Shown here: positions 8,433-15,815 of the stretch, piece by piece | Layout: each line of letters begins with the position of its first letter | How positions within the stretch are numbered: position 1 is the stretch's first letter | Source of the DNA: Streptomyces pseudovenezuelae | GTDB taxonomy: Bacteria > Actinomycetota > Actinomycetes > Streptomycetales > Streptomycetaceae | DNA: 64,000 nt | NCBI RefSeq assembly: GCF_029892565.1 | Contig: NZ_JARXVH010000017.1 | Coordinates: 143,867-207,866, forward strand | Reading direction: 5' to 3' | Notes under the pieces: generated by a model | Seen by the model: only the letters and a program-made list of their open reading frames with translations | Told to the model about the DNA's origin: nothing | The model's database searches: none | Position numbers and translations under genes: made by a program

Positions 8433-8628
8433 GGTCGTGCAGGCCCCCGTCCGGTCGGTTTCGTCAACTCAGCCATGCTAACCACCACCCGTTCGTAATC
8501 TCCTGTGTACGAGCTCACAGCTGGGGAACAGCTCGGGAAGAACTGCGGAAAAGCGGGGGAAAAGCCGGGTAAGAGCCGATGTGGAGCCGGAGAGAACGGC
8601 CGGAAATCGGCGGCGCCGGTCCGGCCGA

Positions 8629-8634
8629 TACCCT
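8629..8634 (+). promoter_or_regulatory. Candidate -10 element for purK, leaderless start
   Basis: TACCCT ends 6 bases before the GTG at 8641. That GTG has no clear ribosome binding site but begins the conserved FPVVGMVGGGQLARM sequence, so a leaderless purKE transcript is plausible. Confidence 0.35.
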
Positions 8635-8640
8635 GGGGGT

Positions 8641-9801
8641 GTGACGTTCCCGGTAGTCGGCATGGTCGGCGGGGGCCAGCTCGCTCGTATGACACACGAG
8701 GCAGGCATCCCGCTCGGCATCAGGTTCAAGCTCCTCAGTGACACCCCTCAGGATTCCGCGGCGCAGGTCGTCAGCGATGTCGTCATCGGCGACCATCGCG
8801 ACCTCGACACGCTGCGTGACTTCGCGCGGGGCTGCGATGTGATCACCTTCGATCACGAACACGTACCCGTCGAGCATCTACGGGCCCTGGAGGCGGACGG
8901 CATCCCCGTGCGCCCCGGCCCCGACGCGCTCATGCACGCCCAGGACAAGGGCGTGATGCGGGCGCGGCTCGACGCGATCGGGGTGCCGTGCCCGCGGCAC
9001 CGGATCGTGCGCGACCCGGCGGACGTGGCCGCGTTCGCGGCGGAAGGCGTGCCCGAGGGCGCGGAGGGCGACGGTTTCCCGGTCGTCCTCAAGACCGTCC
9101 GCGGCGGCTACGACGGCAAGGGCGTCTGGGTCGTCGACTCCGTGACGGAGGCCGAGGCCCCGTTCCGCGCGGGCGTGCCCGTCCTCGCCGAGGAGAAGGT
9201 CGACTACGTCCGCGAGCTCGCCGCCAACGTCGTCCGCTCTCCGCACGGCCAGGCCGTCGCCTACCCGGTCGTCGAGTCCCAGCAGGTGGACGGCGTCTGC
9301 GACACGGTCATCGCGCCCGCCCCCGACCTCGACGAGTCCCTCGCCCTGAAGGCCGAGGAACTGGCCCTGCGCATCGCCAAGGAACTGGATGTCGTCGGCC
9401 ACCTCGCCGTCGAGCTGTTCCAGACCCACGACGGCCGCATCCTCGTCAACGAACTGGCCATGCGCCCGCACAACTCGGGCCACTGGACCCAGGACGGCGC
9501 GATCACCAGCCAGTTCGCCAACCACGTCCGCGCGGTCCTCGACCTCCCCCTCGGCGACCCGCGCCCGCGCGCGAGGTGGACCGTCATGGTCAACGTCCTC
9601 GGCGGCGACTACCCGGACATGTACTCCGCGTACCTGCACTGCATGGCCCGCGATCCCAAGCTCAAGATCCACATGTACGGCAAGGACGTGAAGCCCGGCC
9701 GCAAGGTCGGTCACGTCAACACCTACGGCGACGACCTGGACGAGGTGCTGGAGCGCGCCCGTCACGCCGCCGGTTATCTGAAAGGCACGATCACCGAATG
9801 A
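8641..9801 (+). CDS. purK: N5-carboxyaminoimidazole ribonucleotide synthase
   Basis: 386 residues from GTG at 8641; the frame runs open to 8581, but the extra 20 residues are Arg-rich and precede the family's normal start. An ATP-grasp enzyme that joins bicarbonate to aminoimidazole ribonucleotide, giving N5-CAIR in purine synthesis. Visible features are VGMVGGGQLARM at the N terminus (PurK N domain), DHEHVP, VLKTVRGGYDGKG (ATP-grasp loop) and NELAMRPHNSGHWTQDGA (metal and ATP site). It overlaps purE by 4 bases (ATGA), so the two steps are translated together. Confidence 0.97.
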   Translation: MTFPVVGMVGGGQLARMTHEAGIPLGIRFKLLSDTPQDSAAQVVSDVVIGDHRDLDTLRDFARGCDVITFDHEHVPVEHLRALEADGIPVRPGPDALMHAQDKGVMRARLDAIGVPCPRHRIVRDPADVAAFAAEGVPEGAEGDGFPVVLKTVRGGYDGKGVWVVDSVTEAEAPFRAGVPVLAEEKVDYVRELAANVVRSPHGQAVAYPVVESQQVDGVCDTVIAPAPDLDESLALKAEELALRIAKELDVVGHLAVELFQTHDGRILVNELAMRPHNSGHWTQDGAITSQFANHVRAVLDLPLGDPRPRARWTVMVNVLGGDYPDMYSAYLHCMARDPKLKIHMYGKDVKPGRKVGHVNTYGDDLDEVLERARHAAGYLKGTITE

Positions 9802-10337
9802 GTTCCGTCGCAGGTCCTGTCGTGGGAATCGTCATGGGGTCGGACTCCGACTGGCCCGTCATGGAGGCCGCCGCCAAGGCCCTCGACGAGTTCGAGATCG
9901 GGTACGAGGTCGACGTCCTCTCCGCGCACCGCATGCCGCGCGAGATGATCACGTACGGCGAGCGGGCCGACGGCCGCGGCCTCAAGGTGATCATCGCGGG
10001 CGCGGGCGGCGCCGCCCACCTGCCCGGCATGCTCGCCTCCGTCACCCCCCTGCCGGTGATCGGCGTCCCCGTCCCCCTGAAGTACCTGGACGGCATGGAC
10101 TCCCTGCTCTCCATCGTGCAGATGCCGGCCGGCGTCCCCGTCGCCACCGTCTCGGTCGCCGGCGCCCGCAACGCCGGCCTCCTCGCCGCCCGCATCCTCG
10201 CCACCCACGACGAGGAACTCCTCACCCGCATGCGGGACTTCCAGCAGGAACTGAACGACCAGGCCACCGAGAAGGGCAAACGCCTGCGCGCCAAGGTCGA
10301 CGGCGGCGGCAACGGCGGCTTCGGTTTCGGGAAGTGA
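9798..10337 (+). CDS. purE: N5-carboxyaminoimidazole ribonucleotide mutase
   Basis: 179 residues, ATG in the ATGA overlap with purK. A class I PurE, which moves the carboxyl group of N5-CAIR to C4. Motifs: MGSDSDWPVM (phosphate loop), SAHRMPR (catalytic His), AGAGGAAHLPGM and the GVPV/LLSIVQMPAGVPVATV core. The Gly-rich tail (GGGNGGFGFGK) is a short extension after the usual C-terminal helix. The stop overlaps the GTG of the dipeptidase gene, making a three-gene coupled operon. Confidence 0.97.
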   Translation: MSSVAGPVVGIVMGSDSDWPVMEAAAKALDEFEIGYEVDVLSAHRMPREMITYGERADGRGLKVIIAGAGGAAHLPGMLASVTPLPVIGVPVPLKYLDGMDSLLSIVQMPAGVPVATVSVAGARNAGLLAARILATHDEELLTRMRDFQQELNDQATEKGKRLRAKVDGGGNGGFGFGK

Positions 10338-11521
10338 CGGCCATGACATCGCTCGATGAAGCCCGGGCCCTGCTCGCCGAGTTCCCGGTCGTCGACGGGC
10401 ACAACGACCTGCCCTGGGCGCTGCGCAAGCAGGTCGGTTACGACCTGAACTCCCGTGACATCGCCGCGCACCAGAACGCCCATCTGCACACCGACCTGCC
10501 GCGGCTGCGCGAGGGCGGGGTCGGGGCGCAGTACTGGTCGGTGTACGTCCCCTCCGACCAGCCCGAGCCGGTCGCGGCGACGCTGGAACAGATCGACTGC
10601 GTACGGCAGTTGCTGGCCCGCTACCCGGCCGACCTGGCGCCCGCGCTGACCGCGGCGGACATGGAGGCGGCGCGCGGGGAGGGTCGTATCGCCTCGTTGA
10701 TGGGTGCGGAGGGCGGGCATTCCATCGCCAACTCCCTCGGCACGCTGCGGGGGTTGTACGCCCTCGGTGTGCGCTACATGACGCTCACCCACAACGGCAA
10801 CGTGCCGTGGGCGGACTCGGCGACCGACGAGCCCGGTGTCGACGGGCTGTCGGAGTTCGGCCGTGAGGTCGTGCGGGAGATGAACCGCGAGGGCATGCTC
10901 GTCGACCTCTCGCACGTGGCGGCGACGACGATGCGGGACGCGCTCGACACGTCGACGGCGCCGGTGATCTTCTCCCACTCCTCCTCGCGGGCCGTCTGCG
11001 ACCACCCGCGCAACATCCCGGACGACGTCCTCGAGCGGCTGCCCGCGAACGGTGGCGTGGCGATGGTGACGTTCGTGCCGAAGTTCGTGCTCCAGGCGGC
11101 CGTGGACTGGACGGCCGCCGCCGACGAGAACCTGCGCGCCCACGGACTGCACCACCTCGACACCAGCCCCGAGGCGATGAAGCTCCACCGCGCCTTCGAG
11201 GAGCGCACCCCCCGCCCGGTCGCCACGGTCTCGACGGTCGCCGACCACCTCGACCACATGCGCGAGGTCGCGGGCGTCGACCACCTCGGCATCGGCGGCG
11301 ACTACGACGGCACCGCCTTCACCCCCGACGGTCTGAACGACGTCTCCGGCTACCCCAACCTCATCGCCGAACTCCTCGACCGCGGCTGGTCGAAGCCCGA
11401 TCTGGCCAAGGTGACCTGGCAGAACGCCGTACGGGTGCTGGGCGCCGCCGAGGACGTGTCCCGCGACCTCCGGGCGACGCGCGCCCCGTCCAACGCCACG
11501 ATCGAGTCGCTCGACGGCTGA
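10334..11521 (+). CDS. Zinc dipeptidase, renal dipeptidase family (peptidase M19)
   Basis: 395 residues from GTG in the overlap with purE; an ATG three codons on is an alternative. All M19 metal ligands are present: His23 and Asp25 in VDGHNDLPW, the bridging Glu in MGAEGGHSI, His in VDLSHVA, His in FSHSSSRA and Asp in GIGGDYDG. It would hydrolyse dipeptides, including L-D forms, in the cytoplasm, since there is no signal peptide. The best known relative is S. coelicolor Sco3058, a structurally studied close homologue of human renal dipeptidase. A degenerate copy lies at 13140-14258. Confidence 0.95.
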   Translation: MTAMTSLDEARALLAEFPVVDGHNDLPWALRKQVGYDLNSRDIAAHQNAHLHTDLPRLREGGVGAQYWSVYVPSDQPEPVAATLEQIDCVRQLLARYPADLAPALTAADMEAARGEGRIASLMGAEGGHSIANSLGTLRGLYALGVRYMTLTHNGNVPWADSATDEPGVDGLSEFGREVVREMNREGMLVDLSHVAATTMRDALDTSTAPVIFSHSSSRAVCDHPRNIPDDVLERLPANGGVAMVTFVPKFVLQAAVDWTAAADENLRAHGLHHLDTSPEAMKLHRAFEERTPRPVATVSTVADHLDHMREVAGVDHLGIGGDYDGTAFTPDGLNDVSGYPNLIAELLDRGWSKPDLAKVTWQNAVRVLGAAEDVSRDLRATRAPSNATIESLDG

Positions 11522-11546
11522 GCGGACGCGGTGGCGGCCGGTACCG

Positions 11547-11579
11547 GAGTGCGGGGCGCCGAACGGGTTCCCCGCACTC
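11547..11579. terminator. Bidirectional hairpin terminator
   Basis: Perfect 10-base arms GAGTGCGGGG and CCCCGCACTC enclose a 13-base loop. The hairpin lies between the dipeptidase stop (11521) and the end of the convergent epimerase gene (11589). Confidence 0.8.
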
Positions 11580-11588
11580 GGCGGCGTT

Positions 11589-12494
11589 TCATGCCGCGGG
11601 CTGGGCGGCCTTCCAAGCGCGGTAGTGGCGGGTCGGGTCGTCGGTGAACGAGGTGTGGCGGGGGGTCCAGCCCAGGAGGCGGTGGGCCTTGGCGCTGGTG
11701 ACCAACTCGTCCTGGTCGGCGGCCAGTTGCAGCATGCCGCCCGCCTCCGCGCTCTCCAGGGCTATCTCGCCGGTGTGGCCGGCGGCCCGTACGGCGGTGC
11801 GCTGCATGTCCAGGGCGGTCAGCCGCTGGTCGTCGGCGACGACGAAGGTCTCTCCGTCCACGGCGGCCGGGTTGTCGAGGATGCGGGCGTAGGCGTCGGC
11901 GAGGTCGTCGACGTGGATCCAGCTCCAGCGCTTGGCGGTGTCGCCGTAGAAGACGGGGCTGCCCGCCTCGGCGGCGGCGAACCACTGGCCGGTCATGGAG
12001 GTGCTCGCGGGGCCGCCGTACATGAACCCGGGGCGGACCAGGGTGTGGGCGAGGCCGGAGGCGGCCAGCTCCTTCTCCAGCGCGAAGCGGAAGCCGATCG
12101 GGCTCTCGGGGTTGCCGGGGGTGTTCTCGTCCATGAGGGGCAGACCGGTGCGGCCGTAGGAGGAGATGCCGGTGGTGAAGACCAGGTGGCGGTGGCGGCC
12201 GTCGCGCTCCTGGGCGGCGAGCAGTTCGGCGAAGAGGCGTTGGTCGCCGCCGACGGGGTCGCTCATGTCCATCAGCAGGTGGACGACCGCGTCGGTGCCG
12301 TCGAGGTGGTCGCGCCAGGTGTCCGGCTTGGTGAAGTCGCCCTCGACGGCGGTGACTTCGTCCGCGGTGAGCGCGTGGGCCGCGGGGGCGGAGGTGTCGC
12401 GGGCCAGGCCCAGGACGGTGTGTCCGGCGCGGGCGAGGGCGGCCGAGACACGGCGGCCCGCGTAGCCGGTGGCGCCGATGACGAGGATCTGCAT
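11589..12494 (-). CDS. NAD(P)-dependent epimerase/dehydratase-family protein
   Basis: 301 residues, an atypical short-chain dehydrogenase fold. The N-terminal nucleotide-binding motif is VIGATGYAGRRV (GxxGxxG). A TTGISSYGR segment carries a Ser/Tyr near the usual catalytic site, and WSWIHVDDLADAY is typical of the extended SDR family. The classical YxxxK is not clear, so it may bind nucleotide and a sugar or another substrate without the usual catalysis. It begins right where a broken MarR-type regulator starts on the other strand, suggesting the gene arrived or was rearranged there. Substrate unknown. Confidence 0.85.
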   Translation of the reverse strand: MQILVIGATGYAGRRVSAALARAGHTVLGLARDTSAPAAHALTADEVTAVEGDFTKPDTWRDHLDGTDAVVHLLMDMSDPVGGDQRLFAELLAAQERDGRHRHLVFTTGISSYGRTGLPLMDENTPGNPESPIGFRFALEKELAASGLAHTLVRPGFMYGGPASTSMTGQWFAAAEAGSPVFYGDTAKRWSWIHVDDLADAYARILDNPAAVDGETFVVADDQRLTALDMQRTAVRAAGHTGEIALESAEAGGMLQLAADQDELVTSAKAHRLLGWTPRHTSFTDDPTRHYRAWKAAQPAA

Positions 12495-12505
12495 GAGAGT
12501 GCTCC

Positions 12506-12772
12506 GTGTGCTGTGTCGTGCCGCGCATCACGCGCATCATCGAAGGCCTGTCCCGCCACGACCTGGTGCGCAAGGAGCGCCATGGCCTGGACGCACGTGG
12601 CAGCGAAGCCGTCCTCACCGATGCCGGACTGCGAGCCATGCACGCGGCTCAGCCCGCCCACCTCGCCAGCGTCCGGCGCCGGGTCCTCGACCACATCCCG
12701 GCCGACCTCCTGCCGGGCATCGCCGAAACCCTGGCCAGGCTCGCCGGCGGAGGCACCGATGCGGATCGGTGA
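12506..12772 (+). pseudogene. MarR-family regulator remnant, N-terminal half missing
   Basis: The 88-residue reading frame matches only the second half of a MarR regulator: PRITRIIEGLSRHDLVRKER (recognition helix and wing), then EAVLTDAGLRAMHAAQPAH and VRRRVLDHI. The dimerisation helix and the first half of the DNA-binding domain, about 60 residues, are absent. The frame begins directly beside the epimerase gene, with a stop (TGA) at 12494-12496. An inserted or rearranged segment probably removed the 5' half. It overlaps the next remnant by 14 bases. Confidence 0.7.
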
Positions 12773-13037
12773 GCCGGCGCGGCGGACCGGCGTGAGTGAG
12801 CGGTCGTTGCGGTGCTACGAGGCTCAGGGGCTGGTCGCGGCCGGGCTGCACAGCGGCCGTGTCGGGCAGGTGCCGCCCTGTATGCGGGACGCGGACGGCG
12901 GGCCGTCGGCGGCGGCCACGCCGATGCTGGTCGCCCACCTCGCCGCGGAGCGCGAGCGCAGCGACCGGACCGTCGCCGACCTGCGGCGTTCCCGGGAGAC
13001 GCCGGACGAGGTCATCGACGCGGCCCGGGGTCGCTGA
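12759..13037 (+). pseudogene. MerR-family regulator with internal in-frame deletion
   Basis: 92 residues. The start MRIGEPARRTGVSERSLRCY is a MerR helix-turn-helix, and the end (PPCMRDADGG, LVAHLAAERERSDRTVADL) is the usual dimerisation helix. The wing and linker, normally about 25-30 residues with an R-Y signature between EAQGLVAA and AGLHS, are missing, so GLVA runs straight into AGLHS. The conserved Tyr of RYYE is also Cys here. This looks like a deletion between short similar sequences. It keeps an open frame but probably no normal DNA binding. Confidence 0.65.
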
Positions 13038-13139
13038 ACCGGCCGACCCCCGAACGCCCCACCCACCAGGAAGGCTTCCGGCCCCCGTGCGACGGTGACC
13101 GTACCCCCACCGGGACTTTCACGACGTACGGAGCCCGCC

Positions 13140-14258
13140 ATGGCAGACCTCCAGGACGAACTGCACCCCACCACCGAGGTGGGCGCGCTCGACGACCTCC
13201 CGGACCCCTTCGAGCCCGGCGAGCCGTACACCCCCGTCTCCGATCCGGACACCGCGCCCCTGGAGCGCGCCCGCGCGATCCTCGCCGCCCACCCCGTCGC
13301 CGACGGCTACAGCGGACTGCCGTGGGCGCTGCGGCACCTGCCCTGGTTCGACCTGGAGCTCGGCGAGAGCGCCGTCGACACGGACGTGCCACGGCTGCGC
13401 GAGGGACACGTCGGCGCGCTGTTCTGGTCCCTGCACCTGCCCGAGGGCCTGGCCGGGGACCGGGCGGTCGGCGCCACCCTGGAGCAGCTGGACCTGGTGA
13501 AGACCGTCGTGCACGGTCACCCCGAGGGCCTGCGCCTGGCCGGCACCGCCGGGGAGACCGTCGACGCCCGGCACTGCGGTCGCGTCGCCGTGCTGCTCGG
13601 GCCCGCCGGTGCCTCGGCCCTCGGTGACTCCCTCGGCATCCTGCGCGCCCTGCACGCCCTCGGCCTGCGCGTCCTCACCCTCTCCGGCGCGTCCTGGGCC
13701 AGCGAGGCGGGGCTGACCCGGTTCGGCGAGGAGGTGGTGCGGGAGATGAACCGGCTCGGTGTGCTCGCCGACGTCTCCGGCGCCTCCGAGGAGACCGCCC
13801 GCCGCGCCTTCGCCGTCTCCAAGGCGCCGGTCCTGTGCACCCGCTCCGCCGCCCGCGCCCTGCGCCCGCACCCGTCCAACCTCCCCGACGGCCTGCTCGC
13901 CGCGCTGGGCGCCGCCAAGGGCCTCTGCATGGTGCCGCTCACCGCCGAGCAGACCGGACCGTCCGTCCGTGACGTGGCCGACCACCTCGACCACGTGCGC
14001 GAGGTCGCGGGGCCGGAGTGCGTCGCCCTGTCCGGCACCTACGACGCCGGCACCGCGCACCCGCAGGATCTCGGCGACGCCTCCTGCTACCCGTACCTCA
14101 TCGCCGAACTCCTGCACCGCGGCTGGTCCGAGTCCGACATCGCCCTGCTCACCTGGGGCAACGTCCAACGCGTCCTGCGCGGCGCCGACTTCACCGCCCG
14201 CGCGGCCCAGCAGCGCCGGGAGCCGTCGACGGCGAAGATCGCCGAGCTGGACGGCTAG
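13140..14258 (+). CDS. Dipeptidase paralogue lacking metal ligands (pseudo-enzyme)
   Basis: 372 residues from the ATG at 13140 (GGAG 6 bases upstream); a GTG-started form from 13095 is less likely. It aligns over its length with the M19 dipeptidase at 10334-11521, sharing PWALR, VPRLREGHVGA, GEEVVREMNRLG, VADHLDHVREVAG and YLIAELLHRGWS. Each zinc ligand is replaced: His and Asp of DGHND become Tyr57 and Gly59, Glu becomes Ala (GPAGAS), the two His become Gly (DVSGAS) and Arg (CTRSAA), and Asp becomes Thr (SGTYDA). An acidic N-terminal extension of about 40 residues has been added. The frame is intact, so it may be a binding or regulatory protein. Its stop shares the sequence CTAG with the convergent gene. 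Confidence 0.85.
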   Translation: MADLQDELHPTTEVGALDDLPDPFEPGEPYTPVSDPDTAPLERARAILAAHPVADGYSGLPWALRHLPWFDLELGESAVDTDVPRLREGHVGALFWSLHLPEGLAGDRAVGATLEQLDLVKTVVHGHPEGLRLAGTAGETVDARHCGRVAVLLGPAGASALGDSLGILRALHALGLRVLTLSGASWASEAGLTRFGEEVVREMNRLGVLADVSGASEETARRAFAVSKAPVLCTRSAARALRPHPSNLPDGLLAALGAAKGLCMVPLTAEQTGPSVRDVADHLDHVREVAGPECVALSGTYDAGTAHPQDLGDASCYPYLIAELLHRGWSESDIALLTWGNVQRVLRGADFTARAAQQRREPSTAKIAELDG

Positions 14259-14662
14259 AGCGTCTCGGCGGGTCGCGGGTGCTCGATCCGGCAGAGGCAG
14301 AACGGGTGCCCGGCCGGATCGGCGTAGACCTGGAAGTCCTTCTCCGCGCGGTCCTCCAGGTCCAGCGGCCGGGCACCCAGCGCGAGCACCCGCTCGTGCG
14401 CCGCGTCGAACTCCGCCCACGTCGATCCGGCGTCGAGATCGAGGTGGAACTGCTGGCCGTTGTCGCCCTTGCGCGGCCAGGTCGGCGGTTGGTGACCGAG
14501 GTCCTGGCTGAAGGCGAGGCGCGGCACGCCGGGTGCCTCCAGGACGACCCAGTCCTCGTCCTCCACGCGGGGCGTGCCGCCCAGGATCGCCGAGTAGAAC
14601 TCGGCGAGCGCGCGCGGGTCGGGGCAGTCGAGCACGACGGAACGGAAACGGGCCACGGGCAT
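14255..14662 (-). CDS. VOC (glyoxalase-fold) protein
   Basis: 135 residues with paired beta-alpha-beta-beta-beta units of the vicinal oxygen chelate superfamily: VVLDCPDPRALAEFYSAILG at the start, QQFHLDLD in the middle and VYADPAGHPFCLC at the end. His and Glu or Asp positions suggest a possible metal site, but the substrate is unknown; members include dioxygenases and resistance proteins. It is about 45% identical by eye to the next upstream gene, so the two are tandem duplicates, separated by 47 bases and probably co-transcribed. Confidence 0.85.
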   Translation of the reverse strand: MPVARFRSVVLDCPDPRALAEFYSAILGGTPRVEDEDWVVLEAPGVPRLAFSQDLGHQPPTWPRKGDNGQQFHLDLDAGSTWAEFDAAHERVLALGARPLDLEDRAEKDFQVYADPAGHPFCLCRIEHPRPAETL

Positions 14663-14709
14663 GACGGGCTCCTCCTGGTTCGACGGACGGCCGGTTCAGC
14701 GGCCTTGGT

Positions 14710-15069
14710 TCAGCCTGCGCAGAGGCAGAACGGGTGCCCCGCCGGATCCGCGTACACACGGAACGTCCGCGAGCGGTCGTCGGCGTCCAGCGTCTTCGCG
14801 CCGAGCGCCAGGATGCCCGCCTCGGCCGCGTCCAGGTCCTCGACGGTGAGGTCGAGGTGGAACTGCTGGGAGTGGTCGGGCGCGGGCCACTTCGGCGGTA
14901 CGTGGCCCGGGGCCTCCTGGAACGACAGCGACTGCCCGTCGGGCACCTTGAGGTCCACCCAGTCCCCCTCGCCCTCGACGGTGCCGCCCAGGATCTCGGC
15001 GTAGAAACCGGCGAGCGCGCGGGGGTCGGGACAGTCCAGGACGACGGCGCCCAGCTTGGCGATGGCCAT
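14710..15069 (-). CDS. VOC (glyoxalase-fold) protein, tandem paralogue
   Basis: 119 residues with the same signatures as its neighbour: VVLDCPDPRALAGFYAEILG, QQFHLDLTVEDLDAAE and VYADPAGHPFCLC. It is the first gene of the two-gene unit and is transcribed away from a CGNR-type regulator through a shared 83-base promoter region with repeated GGTAAC half-sites. The SD AGGAGG (complement of 15076-15081) supports the ATG start. Confidence 0.85.
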   Translation of the reverse strand: MAIAKLGAVVLDCPDPRALAGFYAEILGGTVEGEGDWVDLKVPDGQSLSFQEAPGHVPPKWPAPDHSQQFHLDLTVEDLDAAEAGILALGAKTLDADDRSRTFRVYADPAGHPFCLCAG

Positions 15070-15083
15070 GATGACTCCTCCTA

Positions 15084-15143
15084 GTTACCTGTAGCGAGGT
15101 GCAATCGGTAACGGTTACTGCATGCTCTCGTACAAGAGGTAAC
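15084..15143. promoter_or_regulatory. Divergent promoter region with repeated GGTAAC/GTTAC half-sites
   Basis: The half-site appears as GTTACC (15084-15089), GTAAC-G-GTTAC (15108-15118, an inverted pair) and GGTAAC (15138-15143). Four copies in 60 bases between a regulator-like gene and the glyoxalase-fold genes suggest an operator, probably for the CGNR protein itself. This is inferred from spacing and repetition only. Confidence 0.55.
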
Positions 15144-15152
15144 GTCGCAAGC

Positions 15153-15656
15153 ATGAGTGAGAGATCGGCCGCACCGGGGGAGTTGGCTCTGGTCGAGTCC
15201 CTGGTGAACACGCTGGACATCGAGTCGGGGGCCGACGCCCTCGACACCGCGGACGGCCGCGACCGCTTCGGGCTCACGGAGGACGAGGTCGCCGGGGCGC
15301 GCGAGCTGCGCGAATCCCTGCGGGCCGCGCTGCTGGCCCACGCCGGTCACTCGCCGCACGCGTCCGTCACGCCCCTCGACGACCTGCTGGCGTCGGCGCC
15401 GTTGCGGGTGACGGTCGACACGGCAGACGGCTCGGCCGGCCTCGCTCCGGCCGGCGCGGCGCGGCCCCTGCTCTCCCGGGTGGCGGCGGCGATCGCCGGT
15501 TCCCTCGTGGAGGGCACCTGGCCCCGCCTCAAGGCCTGCGAGGCCCCGACCTGCCACTGGGCGTACTACGACCGCAGCCCGGCGGGACGCGGGCGCTGGT
15601 GCTCGATGCAGGTGTGCGGGGCGCGGGCGAAGATGCGCCGGTACCGGGCCAAGTAG
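15153..15656 (+). CDS. CGNR zinc-finger / ABATE-domain regulator
   Basis: 167 residues from ATG at 15153. The N-terminal region (LALVESLVNTLDIESGADAL) fits the ABATE domain, proposed to sense stress or ligands. The C-terminal CGNR-type zinc finger has C-x4-C in CEAPTC, then WCSMQVCGARAKMRRYR with the last two cysteines; the canonical CGNR is CGAR here. Members are thought to be DNA-binding regulators in actinobacteria. It is divergent from the glyoxalase-fold pair with repeated half-sites between them, so it likely controls them. Confidence 0.85.
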   Translation: MSERSAAPGELALVESLVNTLDIESGADALDTADGRDRFGLTEDEVAGARELRESLRAALLAHAGHSPHASVTPLDDLLASAPLRVTVDTADGSAGLAPAGAARPLLSRVAAAIAGSLVEGTWPRLKACEAPTCHWAYYDRSPAGRGRWCSMQVCGARAKMRRYRAK

Positions 15657-15736
15657 GTCCCGGCGCCAGGATGTCGGGGTGCCGGGCCGACCGGTTCCCC
15701 GGCTGTGGGCCGGTCCGGTGGTGCAGAATGCAGCCA

Positions 15737-15777
15737 GACGCCGGTTCGGCCGACTGAGCCTCGGCCGAACCGGCGTC
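15737..15777. terminator. Strong bidirectional terminator
   Basis: A perfect 17-base stem, GACGCCGGTTCGGCCGA with its complement, closes a 7-base loop (CTGAGCC). It lies between the convergent CGNR gene and UDP-glucose dehydrogenase gene. Confidence 0.88.
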
Positions 15778-15815
15778 GCCTGTCCAGCCGTCGGGCGAGG
15801 TGCCGCGGTGCGGTG

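Noticed and set aside
11589..15656. Integrated mobile element
   Set aside because: No integrase, transposase, terminal repeats or att-like duplication is visible; only gene decay and rearrangement can be supported.
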